In this document: piece after piece, positions 15,363 to 21,760 of the stretch | How the letters are laid out: every line of letters begins with the position of its first letter | Position numbering within the stretch: the first letter of the stretch is position 1 | Position numbers and translations under genes: made by a program | Source of the DNA: MA-ANB-1 sp040878225 | GTDB lineage: Bacteria > Actinomycetota > Acidimicrobiia > Spongiisociales > ZC4RG35 | Length of the DNA stretch: 28,453 nucleotides | Reading direction: 5' to 3' | Assembly: GCA_040878225.1 (NCBI GenBank) | Contig: JBBDMR010000052.1 | Location: 1-28,453, forward strand | Notes under the pieces: generated by a model | What the model saw: the letters and a program-made list of their open reading frames with translations, nothing else | What the model was told of the DNA's origin: nothing | The model's database searches: none

Positions 15363-16253
15363 ATGCCTGAACTCCCCGATATCGCCGTCTATATCGAGGC
15401 CCTCGAGCGGGAGTTCCTCGGCAAACCGGTGACCGGGGTGCGGGTCGCTTCGGTATCGGTGCTCCGCACCTTCGATCCTCCGTACGACGCTCCCGTGGGT
15501 CAGGAAGTGCAGGGCTTTCGCCGGATCGGGAAGCGGATCGTCTTCGAATTCCCCAACGAGCTCTTCCTGGTGGTCCACCTCATGGTTGCGGGGCGCCTCC
15601 GCCTCGAGCCACCCGGCAAGGCAATTCCGCGCAAGGTCGGACTCGCCGCAATCGACTTCGAGCATGCTTCGCTCCTCCTCACCGAGCAGGGCACCAAGCG
15701 ACGGGCGGGGATCTGGCTGCTCCGGGGTGAGGAGGCGCTGTATGGGGAAGACCGCGGGGGAGTGGAGCCGCTCGAAGTCTCTGCTGCCGATTTCAAAACG
15801 GCGCTCACCTCCGAGAACCGGACCCTGAAACGTGCGCTCACCGACCCGAGGATCTTCTCCGGTATCGGCAACGCCTACTCGGATGAGATCCTCTGGTCTG
15901 CCCAGCTCTCGCCGGTGAAGCGGACTGCTCAGCTCAGCGACGAGGAGATCGGACGGCTCCATGGTGCGGTGGTCGAGTCACTCAAGGCCTGGACCGAACG
16001 TCTTCGCGACGAGGTCGGAGACGGCTGGCCGACGAAGGTCACCGCCTTCCGCGACGACATGGCGGTGCACGGCAAGTTCAAGGAGCCCTGCCCCCGCTGC
16101 GGGTCGCCGGTGCAGCGGATCGTCTATGCCTCGAACGAGACCAACTACTGCGCCACCTGTCAGACCGGCGGCAAACTCCTTGCCGACCGCTCTCTGTCCC
16201 GCCTCCTCAAAGACGACTGGCCGGCAACGATCGAAGACCTCGAAGAGGCCTAG
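15363..16253 (+). CDS. Fpg/Nei-family DNA glycosylase, divergent subgroup
   Basis: Predicted bifunctional glycosylase/AP lyase for oxidised bases. ATG 15363 gives MPELPDIAVY, where Pro2 after Met removal is the family's catalytic nucleophile and Glu3 follows. Other features of the 296 residues are GKRIVFEF with the Lys of the Fpg K57 region, LMVAGRLRLE, the helix-two-turn-helix around FSGIGNAYSDEILW, and a C-terminal zinc finger CPRCG...CATCQ. It differs from canonical MutM (PELPEVE): the finger reads ETNYC where E. coli Fpg has the phosphate-contacting Arg (RATFYC). About 28 residues (GGKLLADRSLSRLLKDDW) extend beyond the finger. Substrate range is therefore open. It starts 11 nt after the upstream terminator and converges on the crotonase gene. 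Confidence 0.85.
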   Translation: MPELPDIAVYIEALEREFLGKPVTGVRVASVSVLRTFDPPYDAPVGQEVQGFRRIGKRIVFEFPNELFLVVHLMVAGRLRLEPPGKAIPRKVGLAAIDFEHASLLLTEQGTKRRAGIWLLRGEEALYGEDRGGVEPLEVSAADFKTALTSENRTLKRALTDPRIFSGIGNAYSDEILWSAQLSPVKRTAQLSDEEIGRLHGAVVESLKAWTERLRDEVGDGWPTKVTAFRDDMAVHGKFKEPCPRCGSPVQRIVYASNETNYCATCQTGGKLLADRSLSRLLKDDWPATIEDLEEA

Positions 16254-17110
16254 GCGGAGGGCCGGCGGCGGCTCACACCGTCGGCGATCGGGTCACCTGA
16301 GTCACGTTCCGCAACCGCCTGCTGGAAGCCGACTTCCTCGGAGCGTTCCTTGAACCACATCCCCTCGGGGGAGTGTCGGGTGATCCCGTCGAACAGCGTC
16401 GCCAGCATCTGGGTCGAAGCCAGGCCCATGTTGTCGTAGGCCTGGTTGACCATGAGCTTCTGCATCATCAACTGGTTGCGGGGGATGCCTTTGATCCGGT
16501 CGGCAAGCTGGCGGACCCGGTCGTCGAGCGCGTGCTCGGGAACGCTGTCGATCACCAGGCCCATGTCTCTCGCCTCGACGCCGGTGATGAGGTCTCCGGT
16601 GAGCAGCATCCGCTTTGCCTGTTCCGCTCCGATCCGGTAGACCCACATCGCAGTGGTGGGACAACCCCAGACTCGGGTCGGTGGATACCCGACTTTGGCG
16701 TCGTCGGCCATCACGATCAGGTCGCAGCAGAGGGCGATGTCGGATCCACCGGCGACGGCGAAACCCCGGATCTTGGCGATGGTCGGCTTGTGGGAACGCC
16801 ACAGTGACATGAAGTCCTGGGTGTTGCGGTGCATCAGCTCGAAGTCGATCATCGGGTCCCACGGCATCTCCTGGGTGTAGGGAGACGTCTCCGATTCGGC
16901 GTACTCCTTGAGGTCGTACCCGGCGCAGAATGCCCGCCCCGCCCCGGTGAGCACGATGACGTGGACGTCGTCGTCACGATTCGCTGCTTCGACCGCGTTG
17001 CGGATCTCCCCGGGCATCTCATCGTTGATCGCATTGAGCCGGTCGGGACGGTTCAGAGTGATGGTCGCCACCCGATCGGCGACCTCATAGGTGAGTGTGG
17101 AGTACGTCAT
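16250..17110 (-). CDS. Crotonase-family protein (enoyl-CoA hydratase/isomerase-like)
   Basis: The 286-residue crotonase fold shows LNRPDRLNAIND near the start, oxyanion-hole elements AGYDLKEY (63-70) and IRGFAVAGGSDIALCCD (114-130), and the GYPPTRVWGCP loop. Both catalytic glutamates of classic enoyl-CoA hydratase appear replaced: Asp124 stands for Glu144 of the rat enzyme and Pro144 for Glu164. Simple hydratase activity is therefore doubtful; isomerase, hydrolase or another CoA chemistry is possible. The start ATG 17110 has TAGGAT (17122-17117 on this strand) 6 nt upstream, a leaderless arrangement. Its upstream region is shared with imuA and contains the LexA box, 28 nt before the start codon. 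Its stop overlaps that of the glycosylase gene in the four bases CTAG. Confidence 0.85.
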   Translation of the reverse strand: MTYSTLTYEVADRVATITLNRPDRLNAINDEMPGEIRNAVEAANRDDDVHVIVLTGAGRAFCAGYDLKEYAESETSPYTQEMPWDPMIDFELMHRNTQDFMSLWRSHKPTIAKIRGFAVAGGSDIALCCDLIVMADDAKVGYPPTRVWGCPTTAMWVYRIGAEQAKRMLLTGDLITGVEARDMGLVIDSVPEHALDDRVRQLADRIKGIPRNQLMMQKLMVNQAYDNMGLASTQMLATLFDGITRHSPEGMWFKERSEEVGFQQAVAERDSGDPIADGVSRRRPSA

Positions 17111-17116
17111 TGACGG

Positions 17117-17122
17117 ATCCTA
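17117..17122 (-). promoter_or_regulatory. -10 element of the crotonase gene (leaderless type)
   Basis: TAGGAT on the - strand, 6 nt before the ATG. No good -35 is visible; the LexA box occupies that area. Confidence 0.4.
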
Positions 17123-17130
17123 TCCCGCTA

Positions 17131-17159
17131 TTGCGAGTCGAACATATGTTCGATAGAGT
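17131..17159 (+). promoter_or_regulatory. SOS promoter of imuA-imuB
   Basis: TTGCGA (17131-17136), 17-nt spacer, TAGAGT (17154-17159). The 16-nt LexA palindrome fills all but one base of the spacer, so LexA binding would block RNA polymerase directly. The predicted start near 17166 gives a leader of about 50 nt. Confidence 0.7.
17138..17153. promoter_or_regulatory. LexA operator (SOS box) 1
   Basis: TCGAACATATGTTCGA, a perfect 16-nt palindrome containing CGAAC-N4-GTTCG, the SOS box of mycobacteria and other Gram-positives. It lies between divergent crotonase and imuA genes. The same 16 bases recur at 21647-21662. Confidence 0.92.
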
Positions 17160-17216
17160 GAAGCGCCCTACCGAGGCCGAAGATGGAGGCCGAGGCATTC
17201 AAGCGGAGTCACAGAT

Positions 17217-17864
17217 ATGGGCAAACCGGAAGTCGACATTGCTGCACCTCTCACGGAGAAGAGGGAAGGGCTCGGCTACCTGCGGCTCGAACCAGGGAAG
17301 ATCACCGAACTGGTGGGAGATACCGGCTCGGGCCTGACCCGTCTCGGGTTGAGCCTGCTCGCCGCACCGTCCCGATCCGGGCCGGTGGTTGTCGTGGACA
17401 CCAGGGGATGGATCTCTCCAGAGGCTGCATGGGAGACCGGGGTGGAGGCGGAGAGCCTGGTGATCGTCAGGTGCAACGAGCGGCCGCTCTGGACCCGGGT
17501 CACCGCAGCCCTTCTCGAAGGGGTTCCGGCAGTGTTTGCCGAGGTTCCGGTCGGGATCAACGAGCACGACCTTCGCCGTCTCGCCGCCCTGGCCAGGGCA
17601 CGCAAGACGATGGTGGCTTTCCGGTCGATGGGCGCCCGCCTCCCCTCGGGAGTCTCCCATCTCCGCTTGCGGTCTCTTGGTGTCACCTGGGAGGGAGCGG
17701 ACCAGGGGCACGGGAAATTGAAGGGACGCCGCCTGGTACTGGAGGCGTCGGGCAGGGGAGCAGCCGGGGTTACCCGGCGTTTCGAGGTCGAGGATGAAGG
17801 TAAGAACACTTTGCGTCTGGTTTCCGATGTGGTCTTTGACCCGTCCCGACGCGCCGCCGGGTAG
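17217..17864 (+). CDS. imuA: ImuA'-like RecA-fold protein, SOS mutasome accessory
   Basis: Predicted partner of ImuB in error-prone lesion bypass with DnaE2. The 215 residues look like a reduced RecA-type ATPase core: LEPGKITELVGDTGSGLTRL (24-43) lies where the Walker A loop should be, but the invariant Lys is Leu (GDTGSGLT, 34-41). A Walker-B-like strand (AVFAEVP, about 105-111) follows. ATP hydrolysis is therefore unlikely, as described for ImuA'-type proteins that act structurally. ATG 17217 has GCGGAG about 10 nt upstream. The gene is under the LexA-box promoter and its last 71 nt overlap imuB. Sequence identity to known ImuA' is weak by eye, so the call leans on the imuB neighbour, the fold and the SOS box. 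Confidence 0.8.
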   Translation: MGKPEVDIAAPLTEKREGLGYLRLEPGKITELVGDTGSGLTRLGLSLLAAPSRSGPVVVVDTRGWISPEAAWETGVEAESLVIVRCNERPLWTRVTAALLEGVPAVFAEVPVGINEHDLRRLAALARARKTMVAFRSMGARLPSGVSHLRLRSLGVTWEGADQGHGKLKGRRLVLEASGRGAAGVTRRFEVEDEGKNTLRLVSDVVFDPSRRAAG

Positions 17865-19281
17865 CCCGGTCCTGGTCGCTGACGACCGCGTGACGGGGGC
17901 AACTCCCGATGTGCTGGCGGCCGGGGTCACCCTGGGGATGCCGCGTCGTGATGCTGAGGCCCTCGCCCCGTTTGCGACCGTCCTCACCCGTGATGTCGGT
18001 GAGGAAACCCGACGGTTCGAGTCTGTGGTCGGGGTGATCGAGAATCTGATCCCCCGGGTCGAAGTGGTCGGGCCTGGATTGGTGTTCGTCGCAGTCGCCG
18101 GTGCCATCCGCTTCTACGGGGGTGAGGGCATCCTCGCCCGCAAAGTCGCCGATGAGGTGGCCGGACATGTCGGCTCCGGTCCGGGGAGGGAGGTGCTGGT
18201 GGGTATCGCCGATGGGCCTTTCGCAGCCCGTTGGGCCGCGGCACAGTCGTCGCCAGGCGAGCCTCTGATCGTCGCGGACACCTTGAGCTTTCTCCGCTCC
18301 CTCGACCTCGAATCGTTGCGGGAGGGAGTCGCCAGCGATTCGTTGATCGCAACTTTTCGCTGGTTGGGGGTGACCACTCTCGGCGATCTCGCCGGCTTCC
18401 CCCGTGAGGCGCTTGCCACCCGTTTCGGCAACGAAGGCGTGCTTGCCCACCGTCTGGCCAGCGGCGAGGACCGGAGCGCCCTGCCCAGGGAGATACCAGA
18501 GGAACTGGCCGTGGAGATGGAGTTCGAGGACCCCCTGGAGCAAATCGATGCGGTGGCTTTTGCGGCCCGGAACATCTCCGAGCGGATGCTTTCACGGCTC
18601 CGGTCGAACGGGGTGGCGCCGCATCAGGTATCGATCCTCGCCGAACCGGCCCTGGGCAAGGTCAGGGAGCGGATCTGGCGTTCGGCGGACCCCTTTACCG
18701 AACGGGCCCTCACCGACCGGGTCTGGTGGCAGCTGCGAGCCTGGGTCGAGTCGGGTGGGGTGCCCGGCGGGATCGTCAGGATCAGGATCGCCCCTTTCGA
18801 CCTCTCCGGCGAGGGACGCCAGCTTGGTGTCTTCGGCGACGAGTCGGCCCGGATCGAGACCGAACGCGCCCTGGCCCGGGCCCAGGCTTTGCTCGGGCCC
18901 GATGGGGTGCTGGAGGGCCGTCCCCAGGGGGGCCGGATGCCTGCGGAGCGGGTGGCATGGTCGCGGTGGAACGAACCGGAGACGCCTGCCGACCGTGACC
19001 CAACAGCCCCATGGCCGGGCGCCACCCCGAAGCCGTCCCCGGCCCTGGTCCCGCCCCGTCTCCAGCCGATTGAGGTGGAGTGGGACGGTGGGATGCCGTC
19101 ACGGGTAAGGCTGGGCACACGTTGGGAGCCGGTGCTCACCTGGAGCGGCCCGTGGCGTCTCAGCGGACGGTGGTGGGTGGGGGAGCGCGACGCCGACAGG
19201 TACCAGCTGGTGACCTCGGCCGGTGCGTTGCTCTGTGTGGTCGCCGACGGGAAGAGCTACCTGGCCGGGGTATACGACTGA
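17794..19281 (+). CDS. imuB: ImuB, Y-family polymerase homologue lacking catalytic residues
   Basis: Hub of the actinobacterial SOS mutasome, thought to tether DnaE2 and ImuA' to the sliding clamp. The 495 residues follow a Y-family layout, but the active-site acids are absent: the N-terminal strand reads RTLCVWFPMW (4-13) without the metal-binding Asp, and the second site reads GLVFVAVAGAIRFYGG (95-110) instead of the DE pair. FRWLGVTTLGDLAGFP (188-203) is the helix-hairpin-like thumb. QLGVFG (343-348) matches the beta-clamp-binding consensus. The C-terminal GPWRLSGRWW module is typical of ImuB. It overlaps imuA by 71 nt and is presumably coupled to it. No dnaE2 is present in this window. 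Confidence 0.9.
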   Translation: MKVRTLCVWFPMWSLTRPDAPPGSPVLVADDRVTGATPDVLAAGVTLGMPRRDAEALAPFATVLTRDVGEETRRFESVVGVIENLIPRVEVVGPGLVFVAVAGAIRFYGGEGILARKVADEVAGHVGSGPGREVLVGIADGPFAARWAAAQSSPGEPLIVADTLSFLRSLDLESLREGVASDSLIATFRWLGVTTLGDLAGFPREALATRFGNEGVLAHRLASGEDRSALPREIPEELAVEMEFEDPLEQIDAVAFAARNISERMLSRLRSNGVAPHQVSILAEPALGKVRERIWRSADPFTERALTDRVWWQLRAWVESGGVPGGIVRIRIAPFDLSGEGRQLGVFGDESARIETERALARAQALLGPDGVLEGRPQGGRMPAERVAWSRWNEPETPADRDPTAPWPGATPKPSPALVPPRLQPIEVEWDGGMPSRVRLGTRWEPVLTWSGPWRLSGRWWVGERDADRYQLVTSAGALLCVVADGKSYLAGVYD

Positions 19282-19287
19282 GGCCCT

Positions 19288-19293
19288 TAACAT
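19288..19293 (+). promoter_or_regulatory. Possible -10 element of azlC
   Basis: TAACAT, 6 nt before ATG 19300, in the 18-nt imuB-azlC gap. No -35 match is seen, so readthrough from imuAB is an alternative. Confidence 0.3.
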
Positions 19294-19299
19294 CGTCCG

Positions 19300-19971
19300 A
19301 TGCTCGCAGACCCGTCGTTTCGTAAAGGCCTGCGGGACTCGGTACTGATCTTCTTTGCCGTGGGGTCGTTCGGGCTCGCCTACGGGGTGTTGGCCATCGA
19401 AGTCGGCTTTCCCATATGGCTCGCCATACTCTCTTCGTTCGTGATCCTCTCCGGAGCGGCGCAGTTTGCGATGGTCGGCCTGATCGGCGCCGGGGCGTTC
19501 CCCGTCATCCTCGCCGCTACCGGTCTCGGTCTCCGCCATCTCCCGATGTCGGCGACCCTGGCCCGCCTGATCGGCGAGCAGCCGGTGGGGGTTCGGGTCC
19601 GGCTGGCATATGTCCTGGTCGACGAGACCTTCGGTCTCACCCTCCGGGCCGCAGCCCGAAACGACGTCGACGACATCGTTGCCTACAAGTCGGCCGCCGA
19701 CATGGTCCTCCTCTCGGGTTGGGTGATCGGAACCGGTATCGGTGCCTGGTTCGGCGGCACCATCGATCCGGGACAGGTGGGGATCGGGGTTCTGTTCGGT
19801 CTTCTGTTCCTCGGTCTCGCCATCCCGATGGTGACGAACCGTCGCGACTGGGTGGTGGTTGCGATCACTGTGGTGGCGACGATCGCCGCGGTCCTCGTGT
19901 TGCCCGTGGCCTGGCAGATCACCTCGGCGGCTGTGGTCGCCTCTTTGGTGGCGGTGTTCACCGGTGAGTGA
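19300..19971 (+). CDS. azlC: AzlC-family branched-chain amino acid exporter, large subunit
   Basis: Membrane permease subunit expected to export branched-chain amino acids or analogues together with AzlD. The 223 residues are strongly hydrophobic, with about five to seven membrane segments. They carry the family's start GLRDSVLIFFAVGSFGLAYGVLA, the SSFVILSGAAQFAMVGLI segment, the LGLRHLPMSATLARLI loop and DETFGLTLR. It starts 18 nt after imuB on the same strand, so cotranscription with the SOS genes is possible, though a -10-like TAACAT lies in the gap. Its 3' end overlaps azlD. The substrate cannot be fixed from sequence. Confidence 0.9.
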   Translation: MLADPSFRKGLRDSVLIFFAVGSFGLAYGVLAIEVGFPIWLAILSSFVILSGAAQFAMVGLIGAGAFPVILAATGLGLRHLPMSATLARLIGEQPVGVRVRLAYVLVDETFGLTLRAAARNDVDDIVAYKSAADMVLLSGWVIGTGIGAWFGGTIDPGQVGIGVLFGLLFLGLAIPMVTNRRDWVVVAITVVATIAAVLVLPVAWQITSAAVVASLVAVFTGE

Positions 19972-20272
19972 CCTCGCCCTGGTTCTCGTGGTTGGTGTCA
20001 TCACGTTTGGCTCCCGCCTGGCCTTCCTGATCAGTCCCCGCCCGGTTCCGGAGGGGCTGGTCGGGCGGTTCCTCGACGTGTTCCCGCTTGCCCTGTTCAT
20101 GGCGATCGCCACTGCCGGACTGGTTGCCCCGGAGGGCGCTCCGGCGATCACCCCCGCTCTGGCCGCAGCTGCGGGTGGAATCGTTGGCGGCATTGTCTTC
20201 AAGAGGTCTCTGCTCGGTGTGCTTGCGGTGGGCACCGTCGCCTTCTACGTGGTCAGGGCGCTGGCCGGCTGA
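19964..20272 (+). CDS. azlD: AzlD-family branched-chain amino acid exporter, small subunit
   Basis: Small partner of AzlC. GTG 19964, overlapping the azlC stop by 8 nt, yields 102 residues with about three to four membrane helices: LALVLVVGVITFGSRLAFLI, then LDVFPLALFMAIATAGLV, then a C-terminal helix ending in FYVVRALAG. The TFGSRLAFL motif is typical of AzlD. Longer upstream readings of the frame lie inside azlC and are rejected. It converges on the HNH gene with a 23-nt gap and no evident terminator. Confidence 0.88.
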   Translation: MSDLALVLVVGVITFGSRLAFLISPRPVPEGLVGRFLDVFPLALFMAIATAGLVAPEGAPAITPALAAAAGGIVGGIVFKRSLLGVLAVGTVAFYVVRALAG

Positions 20273-20295
20273 TAGCCCGGCCGGTGGCCTCCGGA

Positions 20296-21510
20296 TCACG
20301 GTGGTTCGAGTCTCGTGGTGTAGGTATGGCCATGGCGGCTGGTCCACGTGTAGCTCCCGTCCGGATTTCGCCGAAGCTTCCATCCGCCCTCATCTTTGAG
20401 AATGTGATCGTGGCGGCAACCAGGTCCGAGATTATCCGGTTCGGTTCCGCCACCCTCCGCCCAGGGATGATGATGATCGATATCACATTGGGTGGAAGGC
20501 ATCCGACAGCCGGGAAATAGACATGTCGGGATGATGGTGGTGATCTGGCGGTGCTCGGGGACGTTGGGGCGGCGGCGGATGGTGCCTCCCCAGACCGGTC
20601 TGCCATCGCTGTCGGTGACGGTCAACTGCCATTGCTTTCCCGGTTCAGCTGCCTGGCGGGCGATCTCGGCGGTGACCGGCCCCCACCCGGGAATTTCACC
20701 AGGGTTCTCGTTGAGCCCGGCCAGCGTGGTGAGATCGACCCTGATGTCGACCACTCCGCGCCGCCCCGTTGCCGGAGGAGAGCCGGTGTGGTGGCGGATG
20801 AGAAGGTCGACGAAGACATCGGCGCGTACCTGGTCAATGGTTCGGGGGTCGGTGCCGGTCTTGGCCGCCTCGGCGAGGTCGCAGATTCGCTTCATGATCC
20901 GGTCGGCGGTGAGGACACCGAGGTTGAAAGCGATGATGTCGGCAGTGCCGTCGGTGTTCGCTTCTCGGATCACACGACGGTCATCGCGGCCCTTGCGGTA
21001 TCGCTTCTCGGCAGAGTCGGGATCGACGGCGATGGCGCGGCGGCGCAGCATCGCGCCAAGTTCGCCGGTGGTCATCTCGGTAGCACGGCTCATCATCTCT
21101 TCGGTGATCCGGTGGATCTGGCGGGTTTCGAGATGGGCGAGTGTGGTGACGATGACCCTCGCCCGGGGAACGTCGATCTCGCCCCGGGACAACGCATCGA
21201 GCACCAGGGGGAACCGCTCGGTGACCTCGAGTGCCAGACCGAGTGTCGATCCGGCGGCGCGGCGGGTCCACGAAAGGGCGGCCCGTAGCTCATCGCTGGC
21301 GAACTCGTCGATAGTAGCGTGGCGCTCCGCCGGGGAACCGGCATAACCGGGGGAGCAGTGGGCGAGCTCGGTCATCGACTCGAATGATGCAGCTTCGTAG
21401 TGGGCGACCTGACGACGCTCGGCCTGAATGAGGATCACCAGTTCGTATCCGTTCAGCATCGAGCGGTCGATGCCGGCGAGTGTGGCCGCCAATTCCGGTC
21501 CAGGAGCCAT
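20296..21510 (-). CDS. DUF222 / HNH endonuclease family protein (13E12-like)
   Basis: Actinobacterial family with an N-terminal DUF222 helical domain and a C-terminal HNH nuclease. DUF222 begins near PGPELAATLAGIDRSMLNGYELV. The last 80 residues hold CLFPGCRMP, CDIDHHHPWAEGG, NLGPGC and HDHILK, an intact HNH site with structural cysteines. The start is uncertain: the frame stays open to an ATG at 21654, but that ATG lies inside the LexA box and the first ~25 codons use AGA, AGG, TCT and TCA, unlike the rest of the gene. GTG 21543 and ATG 21510 sit just before the conserved domain; I chose the latter, giving 404 residues. The upstream LexA box suggests DNA-damage induction, as reported for several 13E12 proteins of M. 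tuberculosis. The biological role is unknown. Confidence 0.88.
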   Translation of the reverse strand: MAPGPELAATLAGIDRSMLNGYELVILIQAERRQVAHYEAASFESMTELAHCSPGYAGSPAERHATIDEFASDELRAALSWTRRAAGSTLGLALEVTERFPLVLDALSRGEIDVPRARVIVTTLAHLETRQIHRITEEMMSRATEMTTGELGAMLRRRAIAVDPDSAEKRYRKGRDDRRVIREANTDGTADIIAFNLGVLTADRIMKRICDLAEAAKTGTDPRTIDQVRADVFVDLLIRHHTGSPPATGRRGVVDIRVDLTTLAGLNENPGEIPGWGPVTAEIARQAAEPGKQWQLTVTDSDGRPVWGGTIRRRPNVPEHRQITTIIPTCLFPGCRMPSTQCDIDHHHPWAEGGGTEPDNLGPGCRHDHILKDEGGWKLRRNPDGSYTWTSRHGHTYTTRLEPP

Positions 21511-21646
21511 CGTGGAGAGTCGCTCAGGCAATACTCCGCGCACTCCGGTTGGAGCGGTGACCCAGCCGTCGACAACCGCACCTTCAGCGCCACTTCGTGG
21601 TGATCTCCCCGGTCCGATCCCCGAAGACCTATCCTGTCTTCCTCTA

Positions 21647-21662
21647 TCGAACATATGTTCGA
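21647..21662. promoter_or_regulatory. LexA operator (SOS box) 2
   Basis: TCGAACATATGTTCGA, identical over 16 nt to the box at 17138-17153, in the gap between the - strand HNH gene and the + strand DinB-like gene. Read on the - strand it is followed by TAGAG, exactly as the first box is before imuA. Confidence 0.9.
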
Positions 21663-21690
21663 ATGTACGCTACGCCTGAGACAGATTCAA
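21662..21690 (-). promoter_or_regulatory. Candidate promoter of the HNH gene
   Basis: On the - strand TTGAAT (21690-21685), 17 nt, TACATT (21667-21662). LexA bound at 21647-21662 would cover the -10 and the start site. A competing layout copies imuA: CGTACA (21669-21664), 17 nt containing the box, TAGAGG (21646-21641). Confidence 0.4.
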
Positions 21691-21760
21691 GGGCTCTGTC
21701 AGGAGGTTTCTAAGATTCTTTCTCAGGCAACACCTGGCGGTTGTGTAAGAATCGACTCTC

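Noticed and set aside
17138..21662. Mobile element bounded by inverted repeats
   Set aside because: The inverted copies are LexA operators placed at promoters; there is no transposase, target duplication or longer terminal repeat.
21714..21753. GATTCTT/AAGAATC inverted repeat before the DinB-like gene as a regulatory element
   Set aside because: Only 7 bp with a 26-nt loop; such a match is easily met by chance.
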